Below, one piece after another: positions 34,901 through 48,880 of a DNA stretch of 64,000 nt. A model generated the notes under the pieces. That model ran no database searches, had not been told where the DNA came from, and saw nothing but the letters and a program-made list of their open reading frames with translations. Source of the stretch: Serinus canaria. Its lineage: Eukaryota; Chordata; Aves; Passeriformes; Fringillidae. The stretch lies in the NCBI RefSeq assembly GCF_022539315.1, contig NC_066314.1, forward strand, positions 41,973,180 through 42,037,179, given 5' to 3'. Positions within the stretch are counted from its first letter, which is position 1, and the number at the start of each line of letters is the position of its first letter. A program made the position numbers and the translations under genes.

Positions 34901-37900
34901 ATGTATGTTTAAATATTTTAAAATGCTACCTCTATCTTGCTATTTAGAAGCAGATATGTACTCTCACACATATATATGCATATATATGGATATCTGCCCT
35001 TTTAAAAGGAAATAAATTCAGTCACATGTCTGTGGAGCTCCTATATCATTCAATTAGCCCCAGGGTGTTAGGGTGATATTGTCCTTTATGAATCTGAAAG
35101 GTTAAAAGCCTGCCTAAGTTAGGCATCTTCATTTATTTCAAGAATCAGACTCATAATTTGTCTCCGTGGTCACTGGTCATTTCTGGAGGACAGTTGTTGC
35201 CTTCTGCCTTCATTTCTCTCCAAGACCAGAAGAATCACTCAGCAGGTGCCCAAACTTCTGTATAAAATACAGAGGCAAGTACAAGACTGCCTTTGACTGG
35301 ACTCACATTTTAGATTACTAAAATTAGAGAGGTCAATCCTGCCCATTTAGTTTTATTATCTTGGTGTTATGCAGTAAATGCAGACTACAACAAATATTAT
35401 CATTGTAAGTTCCCAGAACTTCAAAGCAAGGCATTGTGTGTGTTTTCCTGAATTATTTATCTAAACTGGGCATGAATTTTAAATATTTGACTGAAATTTG
35501 AATAATGTCTTCAGCACTTGGCTGGCATCTTCAATAAACATGTACAAGTAAAGTTTTAAAAACATCAGAAGCTCATGTCTTCTGCTAAAAGTATTGGTTC
35601 TGTCTTCAGCAGCTTCTTGTGAAGCAAAGGAAACTATTGTAAAAAATACATCCATCTGAGAGCAAAGACAATGAGAATAAATGCAATTGTCTTGACTCAG
35701 AGTTTGAACCCTTGATTTTAAATTGGTAATTAGCTCTCTTTGGCCTCAAGAATGTTGTATTTCTGAAACAGAAATGATTACAAAACAACATAAGTTTCTT
35801 TATTTAAAAGTTTCAGTCTATTTTTTATATGATTATAGTGAAGCACAATCTATACCAAAATTGCCAGCTGTGCAGAAAAGACTTATTATGAACAGGATGT
35901 GAAAAGAAGACCTACATATTCCTATTAATTTCATATTGTCTTCACCAATGCTTCTTGGACATTAGGGTGTAAATAAATTAAGTGTGGTCATTCACTTCAT
36001 ATGTTCAGACTTTTGGGAATAGGTGAGATATTTAGAAGCTCAGCACTGTCTCTTCAGCAACTGATATCAAGACCTTTTTAATTTAAAGACTACTATTGAT
36101 GGACTATCTTTTTTTCCTTCATTTTATTTCTCCATAAAAGAAAGAACTTTACAGTGATTGATTTTTTGCACATGACTAAAAAAATCTTAGCTTGAAAATT
36201 TGGGGATATAATGAGTGACATTTATGTAAAATCTGCCTCTATTCCAAAACAGTAAAAGCTTTTCTGGCTTTTCACCTCCAATCTCGATCAAAGGCAAAGT
36301 AGAAACAAGTTTGAATAAATGTCATCTCTCATACTTTTTCTTCCCTAGAACAAGCTGACCATCTCCACCTGTCAACCCTTAGGAACAACAGTCCTGGTGG
36401 GGCAAGTTCATGGGAGATGGTCCTGCAGTAAGGCTTTCGAACGTGAAAACTTGCTCTTCTTAAAAAAGATTAGTACCTGATCTTTTCCATAGCAAATCAT
36501 GGCAGCAGAGCCCTGTGATTTTCATTCACTTTCCCTTTAACAAATTTCTCTGTGCTCCTTTTTGTTTCTATGTCTATTTTATTTATATTCTTCTGGATAA
36601 GAAAGCCCACTCAAATATTGTGTGTAAGAATGATGTAAAGTAAACTTCTCTTGAGGTCCAGAAGACTTTTTCTCCTGCTGTACCACACCTGACAAGCAAC
36701 TGCTCTCCAGCTTCTAAATTTGAGCACTTATTAGAAATGCTTTTACATCAACTGGCAAAGTGACAATAGAACAGTCTTATCTACAATAGAAGGAAATGTT
36801 CTCTTCAGAAGTATTATGCAAAAACAGAAGGGAAATAAGCATTAAAATAAAGCACTTAAAAATAGGCTACAAAGTCCTTAATGTGTCTTTCCATCATCTC
36901 AAGACGATATGAGATAATTATAAAAAAAATATATGTATATATATTCCTAGGCCAATCACCACAACTTTTTGGGACTTGTCTGGTGTATCTACATATACAT
37001 AATCATTTTCCTGTCTGTTGCATGAGTTCATCTGCACTGGTTTTCACACTGATTCTGAAAATAACTTCCTTGGTTATTCCCATTACACTTCCCTGCCTAA
37101 ACTGGTGGGCACAAATACATAAACCAAATACACAAGCACAGGATAATTCTCTCTCTTGAATCTCATATTGCTTTTCACAAAAAAGATAACATTGCTTTTC
37201 AGAGACAACATGCCATTACAGTAAAGCATTATTTCACAGTACAGTCTAAGGGGTAACCACAGTCATTCTTTGACAGGGAGCTCCCTTCTGATAGGGAGTG
37301 ATGCTATGGTTTCCTCAACTCCAGACAGTCAGAAATCATGGGTTGAGTCCATTCTCAACACATATAAGGTAATAACTAAGAAATGCCAACAGCACATTTC
37401 TTTGTTTTGTTTTTCTTGGTGTGCTCATAGCATGCTTTCCAAGTGTTTTTTTCAGGCAGGAATATTTTTATTTAGGTTTTTATAAAACTGGAATTATGCT
37501 TTGACTCCTCATCTCCAAGAGCTGATGTCTTAGAAAATGCCTTAAAGAAATGAAGGCCTCAGAAACATTACAGGAGGTGGGAGCACATATATTAGAAAAT
37601 CATTGAAGACTTGATGAGGTATTTCTATACTACAAAATAAAACTGTGGCACTAAGAAAATTGTGCAAAATTTAAATAATGGAAATTAGATATTGCTAGCT
37701 GATCTTTAAAAGGAATTGTACACACATTCATGGTGCCAATGTTTAACTATTCAATTTAATAAAAGCAGTAAGAAATATGGTTTTCATTTCACTGCCTCTC
37801 ACTATTCATACAGGCTAATTCTCACTTTACCAGTGGTTCATTTCTTCAATTACAGGATGTACCTTCATTACACTTGATATATTATATTAAACAGTAAGTG

Positions 37901-40900
37901 TCTTATGCTAATATACAGAAACTTTTGGTTGCCAGGCATCGTCCTTAAAGGAAAAAAATACTTTTAATTAAACAGTTGTCTTCAATATGAATAGCTGTCA
38001 TAAGTTACTGCCATTACCCAAGGGGTAATGTTTCCAAAGCTCATTATGGAATTATTCAAAAAGAAATCCCACACCAGCATTTACTGAGTAGTACATGGAA
38101 TACATAAATACAGTCAAATTGCCAAGCAGACGGTTCTCCAGTGTGGCCACAAAGGAATGAATTGTATAACAACCAAAGAAACTTTGGGCATTTTCTACAG
38201 TTTCCCATTGTATTCTGTGCAGAAATGAGACAACAACATTTATCATTTGTATAACTTCTATTATCACTGAAATATTCATATTTTGCTCTCTAATCCTTAT
38301 CCCAGTATTAGATCTTCCTCAAAATTCCAACTTCTTTCAGTTATGACTAATGTTATAATTTTTTTCTGGATTACAGTAACAAGAAGAATAATTATTTGAT
38401 ATTGATAAGGAAAATTTACTTATTCATGAGTCTTAAAAAAAAAATCAAACTTCCCAGGAATTGTGTTAAACGCATAGATCTTCTTTATTCTCTTTTAAAT
38501 TTGTGTTTCTTTAAGAAGACTTTCCTATTTGTTCTGTGTCATTATAGCGGGTTTGTCAGCCATGTGTGTCCCTGAACTTCTAATAACTTTTGACTCTGTC
38601 AGCTGACTTCAGACTAATTTGATGCAGAGGTGGAACTTTCATAAAGAGTTCCTGAGTACATAATTCATAAAATCTGGTTGGATAGAGGATTACGTGTCCT
38701 AATAAAGGAAAGGTGCCATATGAACTTATATTTGGTTATGTACCAAATAATTAAACTAGGAAAGTGGCCTAACAAGTCCCCTGCTGCATGGAAGATTCAG
38801 TCAAATTTGTCTTCTTTTTGATATCAAATTCAATTAAGAATGATAATAATGAACACCTTTGGCAGCCTTTAACTGAAGCTCAGTGATGAACTATCTTACC
38901 ACACACTCCTTGATGATATAAGACAGTTTGGATACAGCTGTCTGTTTCCTTCTCATACTACTCCATTTCTGCAGGGCAAACTATGTTGCTCATCTTGGAT
39001 TAACCTTTGCTGGAGCCAAGCACATACAGCAAACTCCAAAGACTCTCTTTGGGTTGGTTGAAACAGTTTGAAGCAATTTGTAACCAACTTGTAGAAAAAA
39101 GCTTGGATGAAGGCTTCCTCCAGGTGCTCAGAAATCCACTAGCAGTAGTTAGAACATCCTTGTAAACAAGGAATAGAATAGAAAGTCTAATAGAAAGGCC
39201 TTTTGTGTCACTATCCAGCATATATGAAACATGGTGCCAAGGAGGAAAGTCAGTGAAAATGACAACAAGACAAACGAGTCTTGTTGTCTTAGCAGCAAAA
39301 CAAAATTGCACTTCAGAGTCTAAGTAGGTGAGTCATATGATAGGAAATGAGATAATTAACAGAAATAGAACCCAAACCAGGGACAGTGGAAAAACTGCTT
39401 CAATTCTGTCACCTCAGACTGAAAGGGTGTTTGTGGTGACTGTTTTTCAGAAAGCAAAGAGAAGTACATGTGATAGTGCTAAGAAACTTTGTTATTATAT
39501 GCAATTTTGCAAGCATTAAAAACTTCCTGATTTTTGGCGAGACAATGTCAAGGAATTTGTGCCTCCAGGCTTTGGGAGATGTTGGTCAGAGGAACAAATT
39601 AAAAACTTGATTATTATCTAAAAATAACTATTGTGAATAAAACATTCAGAGAAGATAAAAAAGAATAAAAGTGGATGCTTACATTTCTCCACTGAGGAAA
39701 AAGGTGCAAAGAGCAAAAAAGTTTTAAATAATTATTTGGTGAAGAATGCATTGAAAGAATAAGGGATGAGAGGTAAAAAAGTGGATCTGAATGAACAGCA
39801 GTTTTGAAAGAACCAGTCATGCTATAGCAAGCATTAAAAAAAAAATTCAATAAGCACAGATATATCTGAAGTTTTGTAAGACAGGTTTGGGAATTACTTA
39901 CCTGAAAAAATAACTTATTGCAGTTTGATGAAATTTAAGTACAAAAGGAATTATAAGAGGAACAAGAAGTAGGTTGAGATACCAGGTAATTCACAAATAT
40001 CATTAGGCTGAAAATTCATTAGCAGTGGTGCTTATGTCTCACCAAGCCTGGTCTTTTGTGCTTAAGAGTTTGTAACTATAGTAATAGAATAGGTTTTAAA
40101 AGGGTTTTTGTTTTCAATGGAATTGTTTACATGACCAGAACAACTGAAATGATAGTTTAATAGGTTGAAAGTGTTTGTTGGTTTGTTCTTTTTTTTCTCT
40201 AGATACAAAGAAATGCCACTTACTAAATAGCAGAACTGAAACTTCAACTAAAAAGTAACATGGCAACAGAGATGAAAACAAGTTCCTGTCTTGGAATCAC
40301 ACCTCTTGTTAAACATATTGTTTTGTATGTATAATGCACACATAGATAAATATTTTAAGAGTTTAACTATGTTTTCAAACTAACTGAAAAAGTTACTTGA
40401 CATTCTTACTTTTGGAGGATGAGGCTGTGAGGTAGCCTTTTTGTTTGAGGGTTTTTTTGCAAAGTAGAAGGACCTTGCACAGTTCTGCAGTTTATGGGTT
40501 TGTAAAATGGTAGCTGCCAGCAGCCTTTTTCATCCCACTTTATTCACCCAGTAATACATCTTTTTTGTTTCTCCACAAATTAAATTAGAATTCATAATTC
40601 TATATCTGAATTAGCTTCCCACAGAGAGCCTTATTATAACAAATGAAGTTGTAATAACTCATTTTAACCATTTCATCTATAAATTGGTAGAAAGTACTTT
40701 ATGTGTTTCTGTAAAGGAACAGAGCTTACTTTTAAAGGAAATTTAAGAGAATTATATGTACAGTATTGTGAGTGACTGATACATTTTTGCATGTCTGTCA
40801 TTACAGTATTTTAAGCATGAAATAACATACCAAATAGGAATGTTAGCAGAAGACCTCAATAGGATTTTCAGAGAAATAAGACTGAAAAGAAAGAAGTAAC

Positions 40901-41190
40901 TCTTTTGTGAAAAGAACAGGATTCTGTTGATGTGTTAGTGTACGTGGAAATGTATTCTAAAGAATACCAAGATTTCAAATAAAAACTGCAGCCAGAAGTG
41001 TTGATAGACTTTCTTATTGTGGCATACTGTGCTTACCCTGCAGGCAATTCTGAGTGATGTGGCACCTATTAGGCTTTATTTATAGATAGACACACAAACT
41101 AGTGCATCTGCATTTTAAGCCATTCTTTAAGAATAGCAATTATGAAAATGGTTACTGTTTTTTTCATCTCTGTTAGCATATTCCTAGCTG

Positions 41191-41480
41191 TCAGGGAACA
41201 CTTGGGCAGAAGAGGGCTGTTCTGGGGCTGGGGGCTGGCAGTGCCAGGCAGTGCCAGGAAGGGTGACGCCCTGCAGCACCTGTACAAGGTGAGCAGGGCA
41301 GGATGGTGGCAGTGGCTGGGGACAGCCACAGCCCAGCTCAGATCCTTGTGGCTCTCTTTCCCAGGAGATTGGGCAGGGCTGCTTGGAGGCACCACCTCAG
41401 GGTGCAGTCAGCCAACTTCCTTGGCATTGGAGGAGGCTTTGGAGACTGTTGAGGTGTTCAAAACCCTGACACAGGCTCTT
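41191..41480 (+). other. Isolated GC-rich island with exon/intron-like structure
   Basis: A block much richer in G and C than everything around it. It has a 10-base tandem pair (GGCAGTGCCA at 41237-41246 and 41247-41256) and a GTGGCTG/CAGCCAC hairpin (41312-41329). It carries a strong 5' splice consensus, AAG|GTGAGC (intron would start at 41289), and a strong 3' splice consensus, CTCTCTTTCCCAG (ending at 41364). These define a 76-base intron-like piece of the size and composition of a short avian intron. Joining the flanks leaves an open frame upstream (around 41257-41288, from 'gggtgacgcc') and about 33 codons downstream before a stop. The unspliced frame 41142-41576 is also open for 144 codons. 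I do not recognise a protein. It could be a relic of a duplicated gene, a GC-rich repeat, or chance. Confidence 0.3.
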
Positions 41481-43710
41481 GACCTTGTCTTTTCTCATTT
41501 CTCACTCTTTGAATTTTCACAATACAATTTTCTTTCTCTTAAGTATAACTTTATCTTGATGAATCTCTGTTTCTGACTTAAAGAAAAATGTGTATTATAT
41601 AAATGGTCTTTTTATTGTCAATACCATGTTCCTCAGGGATTTCCATCTTCTATACTGGCAGCCTTGGTTTAAAAATGCTTACTTTGGAATCCTTTTTTAG
41701 AATATTCCAAAGCAAACATTTATATTACAAACAAGAGTGTCAGGTACTTTTATTTCACTACACTACAAAAGAAGACTGTAACTGTGCCTGAGACCTGAGT
41801 TATTCAAAGTCAGAGGAATTTCCAGTCCTAATAATTCCTTTTGTGTATTCTCTGATTTTTTGTGCATGTAATTGCTTGAAATTGAATTGATAAGGATGGA
41901 ACAAATTTATGGCTTTTAGATATTCATGTGTCCATATGTATTGCTCTGTTAAGAACAGAAACCTAGACATTACTTGGTAGATATTAACCTTAGATATTAC
42001 CGTTCACAAATCTGTCAATGTTAAGTGGTTATATTTAAAGCAGGGATTACACAATGCCACTTCCATCATATCAAGTTTTGTTTCTCTTAACAAAATTGTC
42101 ATCAGTCTTTACCATTAGAAAGCCTGTATACTTAAGTGTCTTTGCCTAAAATTGTTCATGTTTCTTGGACAGGAATATTCCGAGCAACTAAAAATTCATT
42201 GAGTGATATCCTTCACCATTCTTGCAAAATGTGTATTTTTGTAACATCTGTAATTTTTGCTCTTATACCACCACAGATCATTAAAGGTGAATTTATTAAC
42301 CTTGGAATAATTTTATCAAATGTTTATTTAACAGAACACAAGCAGTTTAGATTAATGTTTATTGCTTATGATGGTAACAAGCTTCTCAATGCTTTCTAAA
42401 ATACAATATGTAACAGAGTCCAAGGAGAGCAGCATAAAAATGAGTCGATCAAAACACATACAAATCCCATAAATATATAATTCTTTTCAGGTAAAGAAGT
42501 CACTGAGTTCACTCAGTTTGAATTTTTCTTTCTTATTTAAATTGTAACAATAAAAACTAGGAAATGGCAAGTTTTCAGGAACTCAAAGTCATCATTCAAA
42601 ACCTGACAGTCCACTGGAGGGGAGGTTGAGTGTGGAACATTTAATGGCAACTGTATCACTACTTGTGATATTAAAAGTTCTTTTAAAGTCATTAAAGTCT
42701 TTTTCCTGATGGCAGTCTATTATGCTTCCCCTCTGCTCTCTAGGAAGAGTTGGTTTTCATTTCAGACCATTATGTTCAATTCTGCTGGGTAAAAAGTAGG
42801 ACAGCAGACAACAGAAACATTTTTCTTTTAGGACTGTTCTCTCAGTGCATTTCGAAGACATCAGTGGCTGAGGGACCTGAAGTTACTTCTGTTACACAAT
42901 CTGAACCTCAATTTCCTAATTCCTGCTTCCAGTGGTTTTTATTTGCTCTTTATTTAATACTCAGAAGTAGTATGAATGTCACGTGTCTGTGTAAAAGGTT
43001 TATAATCTTAGTTAAATAGGCTTCTTAAAGTGTAATAATTGTGAAATCACATCACTCGGACTCAAAATAGTTAAAAGAGCCACAAGCTAAGCAGAGAAAG
43101 AAATGTCATCTTAGACTAGATAAAAATGTTAATTAAGAACTTTTACATGCTGAAGTTGAGAGGAAATATCTTCATGTTCTATGTCTCTGAATAGGAACAA
43201 TTACCCTGACAGATTTTTGAAAACTTTACCCAGAAACAACATTGCACTAGCTAGAAAAATGTTAATATCTGTCTCCTTTTCCTGCCCAGGTATTAAGACT
43301 TATTATACAGAGACTTCAATGGCATATTGCCAAGAAGTACTGAAAATCCAATCTCAATATGTACAAAATTACAAACAATGCATGCCAAATTAGTTATGCA
43401 AGCAGTTGTCTGGCTAAATTTCTTGTAACCTAAACTGATTCTGCTCCAAGCTGCTTTCCAAATGGATTTGATCTAGGGTGCAAACTTGATCTTCTGCTCA
43501 TGATGGATGGCAGTCATTTACCTATTACTTTTATTACTATTAATTAAATCTTTTGAAGTTTATGGCTTAAAATGTTTTTTTTTTAGATCTATATTGCTTC
43601 AAGTCAAGGTTAACAGGAAAAAGTGAATCTTCTAGTCCACTGTAAATCTAACAATAATTTTCCCGAATGATGGAGACATTGATTCTCCCATAGCCATTTG
43701 AAGGTAGCAC

Positions 43711-43805
43711 ATGTATATAAATATATCTCTCTATATACACACACATTCACACATACGTATATCCACACACTAGAATACATGCATTCACATAGAGACATAC
43801 ACATA
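43711..43805. repeat. Degenerate (TA)n/(CA)n dinucleotide region
   Basis: Alternating TATATA, CTCTCT and CACACA tracts with interruptions such as 'acatacgtatatccacacac'. It is an old compound microsatellite. The reverse-strand frame with repeating Val/Cys/Met residues here is a composition artefact. Confidence 0.85.
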
Positions 43806-46798
43806 CAGAGATGGGAAGGTTTTTCAAAGTGAAGAGTTTGTCTTTGTACTCACTTTCTACTAAGATCAATAAAACTTCTGAAATCCAATTTGTACCTTTG
43901 AAAAAGCTTCTCCATCCAGATTATTTTCAGAGCTAATATTCAACAGATTAACCCTGTCGTCTCATCAACAGAAAGAAAAAGGGCTTAACTTCTATTTTGG
44001 CACTTATGTTAGAAAACTCCTTCACCTTACTGGAAAAGAAACATATTGTATTCCATTTGCTGTATTTTATCTTTTCTACAGGTAATAAGAATGTCTGTAC
44101 CACTGAGGTTCATGTTATTTAGCTTCTCATAAATTTTCCCTAACTGCAGTAGCACTTCTTAAAGCATTTAATAAAAAAACAATTGAGGGCAAAAATATGA
44201 CTGTTATGTCACAGTTACCATGCCAATTTTTAGCAGGAGAGAGGAGGGGGAGGGAAATACTGTTAATTAATTAATACTGTACTATAAGAATAATGAATAA
44301 AATTATAGGAGCAGATAAGTGTTTGTTTTGACAACCATCTCTTCATTATTGTTTTTCAATAGTAAATTATTCTGAGTTACATTTTAGAATCAAAACATGA
44401 TATCATTTGCAGTTATTTTGTGAGGACTGTGGAAGTCTTGAACAAGAAAATATCTTTGCTAAAACACCTTAGGTTTCAGCTGAAAAATAAGCAATTATAT
44501 TTCACCCTGAAAAGGGTGGCAGCTCTTTTCTGATGGCTTTAACTAGTAGTCTCCTCTTGATGCTGAAACATGGACATCTGTTTTTCCTTAAGATGATGTT
44601 TCTCAGTTATCCAAGGTCCAAATGGCTCCTGTCTGTCCCACAGCCTGTTCTCATAGTATTTTTCTGTCTGTATGTACTTGGCATTGTCCATCTATACAAA
44701 ATCTAATCACTTTACGCTACTTGATCATTCCTGCTATTAGTCCTCCCTTAAGTTTCATTTTTTCAAGCTTTTAAAATTCCTCATTACTGCTTTCTTTTCT
44801 TCCTTGCTTCTTCTACCATCTTTTCTGTCCCTTCTCTAAAACTAAACCCGGCCCAGGTTCCCTTGTAGAGAGGCTCCTGTTCCTATCCTGCTTCTCACTT
44901 TTGCACAGAAACCTGTTACTGCCTCCAACCCACCAAGGATTTAGCCAATGCTGACACCTCAGCTTTCCTTGCCATGTCCTTCATTTCCCACATATACAAA
45001 GTGCTTTGCTCTTGACACCTCTTGGCTCTTGATTTTTGACCTGAATTTCCCCATCTGGCACTGAATCTGCACTTGTGTTCTCTTATGGGAAGTAGTATTT
45101 TTATTATGCTGTTTTGTTTTTCACTTTTTCTTTGTGTAGCCTCCAATTTCTTTCCCTAGTTTTATCTCTCCTGTTGAAGAACACCTGAGTCTTTTAGTTG
45201 CCTTTGTTCCAAGTTGCTATTAATTAGGCCAGACTAATCTTACCTAATTTTAGCTGTCTAAAAGCTAGGATGCAGCCTGAGCCGCTCATCCTACTTTTTT
45301 ACTTCTGAAGTTAAGAGAGAAAGGCAATTTGAGAGACTAAATCATGATGCTTTCATGTCTCAGGATGGGAAGATATAGTCTGTAGAGGTGATTATTTTTC
45401 TAGATTGATTGTCAGAGAGATTTACACAAATAGATTTTATTGCACAAGTATTTTTAATTATTAAAATCAATCCTTCCAACACATGTTCTATTGTAATTTC
45501 AGCCCCTAACATTTCCTCTTATAATCTCTCAGACATATTCCACAGAGGTCTGTATAAACTAATATTTTCAATTTCAAAATTACTAAACTAATATTTAATT
45601 TAAATAAATTAATGTTTCATTTTTCAAGAGTAAAACTCTGTTTCTGACAATATAGTTGACTACCTATTTTTTTTAAATTATTACATTATTGAAAATAGTT
45701 TCTTGTGCTATCTTTGGCTTTTCACTTTTGTTATTGGACTGATGGCTAGGATGGTTAAAAGGTGTGTCTGTCTCATAAAAAGGATGGTTTTAATTCAGGT
45801 TTGAATACACAGTTGCTGACTGGAAATTAAATGTGTTCATTAGTAATGTAAGAGGCTTATAAGAACTTATGGTTTTTTAAACTTGAGAAAAAAAATGAAT
45901 GGCACCTAGTTATTCTAAAAATGACAAAAACTAATAAATGAAACCACCAAACAATAGAAAATTAGTTTGCTGATTATGTTAGATGTCTAAAGACAAGAAA
46001 TATGTCATAGAAATAGATAGAACTGGAAGCCTTAGTATTTGATCAGCAGTATGACTTATATGGCATAATAAACATTTAATGGTATAATAGAAAGATAAAG
46101 TTCATGATACACAAGTCATATGATATTAGTACTAGCAAATGTAATAAAGTATGCTAATGTTAAATATGTATTATTTTACATCATCTTTTATAGGTAGCAT
46201 GAATATAAAATATTAAACCATGCAAACTTAAAACAATAAAATCAATATTTATATCAATGCGAGAGGTCAGAAACTGAAAAAGGAAGGAGTGCTGATCTAG
46301 CTCAAAGGCATATCTGGTCTGAAGTCCAGAATGCTGTTGAACCCAAAGACATCTGAGGCATGACAGCAAAAGATGAAAAGTATATCAGACTAAGGGTTAC
46401 AGTGAGCCATTGAGTCACTCCAGGACAGCCAAGTGAGTCAAGGTGGATATAACTTTGGATAAAGAAGAAAAAAAATTCTCTGAATCAGGGAACTGAGTGG
46501 TTTTACAAGGGCACAAAATGAACTTTTGCTGGTAGAGGAATTTTGAAGCTATTCAGTAGATTCATGGAATGAGCTGAGGATTGGATAGAAAAAGTAAAGG
46601 ATGCAACAGAAGGGGTTTATTCTCCACACTACAGAGTAACTAATATTGGCTGAAGGCAACTTGGGCAATGGTGATCCAAAGTCACAATGGTAGGAAGAAA
46701 AATAAGGAAAAAGGTGTGACAAACCCAGAAGATTTGAGATAGTTTTTAAATAGCTCTGGGGAATTGCAAATTAACATTCTCCTCAGAGAAAGTCCAAG

Positions 46799-46817
46799 AA
46801 AAAAAAAAAAAAAAAAA
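46799..46817. repeat. Poly(A) run of 19
   Basis: An uninterrupted A homopolymer with no attached element recognised. Confidence 0.95.
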
Positions 46818-48639
46818 GAACACGCAGAGGAATGCTGACAATCTCTTAAGGAGATAATATTCAGCATAATTCCATGTTATGGTTTAGGAACTGGATTGAG
46901 CACTTCCAGGGTTGAAGATGGGTAGCTTCCAGATTTTGGGAGGCATGACTGAGAGTCCAAAAGATAGAGAAAGCAGATTCACCTTTTTCTCTTTGAGGAT
47001 GAGCTGGGAAAAATTATACGGTCAGCTAAACTGTAATTCATGGAAAATGTTGCAGCAAATAATTAAGTAAACTGTGCATAAACTGATAGAATGTGTAAGC
47101 AGACACAATCTAAAAGGAAGACGGGTAACTTCCAATATGCATTCGTCAAAAAATGTTACTGTCAGTGTTTTAATAAGGAGAAATACTAATTTTGACTTGC
47201 TGCAATCTGTTATGCACAGATATTACGTACATTGTACAGAAACACACTCTATACATCTGACATTGGACAATATGGCATATTAACACAAAACACACTGATA
47301 GTGACAGTGTATTTATACATGTGAATTATGGGTTTCTTAATTTCCTAATATTTACTGATCTACTTGTCTATACTGTCAGCAAACCTGACACTATAGAGCA
47401 TCTTTTTGATTGTCTAAATCAATTACCCATCAAAAGATGACAGGAAGTAGGACTTTTTTTCCACCCATAATATATGCTCCCAAATACATTGACAAAATCA
47501 AAGAGAGAAAGCTTACTGAACTAATTTATTTGAGGAAAAAAACCTGTTCTCATGGTTGTGTTTCCCACATTTTATGAACAAAAGCACTTGGAATAGTAAG
47601 TGTGTAGACCTTTGAATGCAAGAAAAGCATGTGTGTGGAAATTCCTTGCCTATTAATGCAAGAAATTAAGCATTTTGGCTGTACTCCACTGAAAGAAAAA
47701 TGTAAGGGACACATTTATATAGTAAACCAGAACAATTGAAAAGAAATAATATATATAGTGTAATAAAAGCTTGCTTTACTGCCAAGAAGTAAGTTTTCAT
47801 GCCAAAAATGTTCCAGAGCACAGCTGCCAAAAAAAAGCTGAGAGCATTATGAAACACACTAAATCTATACATAGAGGGGGCTTGGAGAAGAAAAAAAATA
47901 TTGTATTTATTCTTAGAATTCAAGTGTATGAAATCATTGTGGTTATTTTATGCAAAATAAGCGAGGCTCTGAGCATGCTGGCAAGCATTCAAGAAAGCAT
48001 CATGTTGCCTGAAAAGCATGTTGGTCTTTGAATTCAGGAGAAAGGCTCAAAGAAAGATATTTGAGTGTTTGAAGCAAGCTAAAAATCCAAAAATGACACA
48101 AAAAAATCCATGTGCTGTTTGACATGGCTTAGTAATAGTCCTGACAGTGTTAAGCTAGCTCAGGGCCTTGTGAAGGTGATCTCAAATGCACAGAGCAGGA
48201 GTCCTGTGATTGTCTTGAAGGAGATGAAAAGTGGATTGCCATTGCTGCCATGTGGATTTCAAATGAAAACCTCCATGAGGAAGCAAGAGCCTCCTAGAAA
48301 CTATTCCTAGTCTGCTATTTCCAAAACAGCACCGCAACCAACAGGTCATGGGGGCTTTCCTCTTGAAGTTAGTCCTTGGAGGGGTCAGAAAAATCAAGAC
48401 TGAGAGATCCGGGAGATGACCTGGAAACCCAGGGCCGGTGACAAGGCATGATGATAGGAGATGGAGCTGCCATCTTCTGAGAAGAGACTAAAGGGATGGG
48501 TTCTCTTTCTGGGGAGAGAAGCCTGAGGGATGACAGGCTGAGGATTAAAATTCCTGAAGGCAGTGGGTAAGGTGAAGGCAGAACTGTTATTTACCAAACC
48601 TCACACTACTGGCAGCAGAGAGCATTCAATGACGCCAGT

Positions 48640-48880
48640 ACGAGGTGAGCTTAAAATAGATAGGAGGAAGTGCCTCTTTATACATCAGGAATCAAACTTT
48701 TAGAGCTTGCTGCCACATGAGGCTTTTTATTCTCATCTATGGAAAAGGATTTCAGACGCATTCTCCTCCTTATTCCTTCTCGTGGTCTGGTGAAAACGTC
48801 TCAGGGCTTAGATTGCTTGTGATATGTGATGCAGGAGCCTAACCTCTGTCTGATTGCTGCACAGCAGCTTCAGCTCCTTC
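48640..48880 (+). mobile_element. Old CR1/L3-like LINE relic
   Basis: The run 'gaggaagtgcctctttatacatc', 'agcttgctgccacatgaggc', 'ggaaaaggatttcagac' and 'gcaggagcctaacctctgt' follows, in order, the layout of the 3' end of an ancient CR1-type LINE, where the family has an 'aactcgctgccacaggagg'-like block. Identity is low and there is no clear terminal octamer, so this is an old decayed copy. The boundaries are approximate and the subfamily is unknown. It is much more diverged than the CR1 copies at 7.4 and 11.7 kb. Confidence 0.45.

Larger units (their letters stand above)
29624..41190. other. Long non-coding stretch, no gene seen
   Basis: No recognisable gene or transposon was found across about 11.5 kb. 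It contains homopolymers (listed separately) and a short CATTACCC/GGGTAATG hairpin at 38012-38030. The open frame 39000-39311 (reverse, 103 codons) has no recognised domain. The low repeat content makes this a place where conserved non-coding elements could be sought by alignment. Confidence 0.5.
41481..48639. other. Long non-coding stretch, no gene seen
   Basis: No recognisable gene or transposon. Simple repeats at 43711-43805 and 46799-46817 are listed separately. All open frames are shorter than 90 codons and show no recognised domains. Confidence 0.5.

Noticed and set aside
38012..38030. CATTACCC/GGGTAATG hairpin with AAG loop
   Set aside because: An eight-base stem is expected by chance many times in a window this size.
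39000..39311. 103-codon reverse open frame
   Set aside because: There is no domain I recognise, and no splice or repeat signature supports coding.
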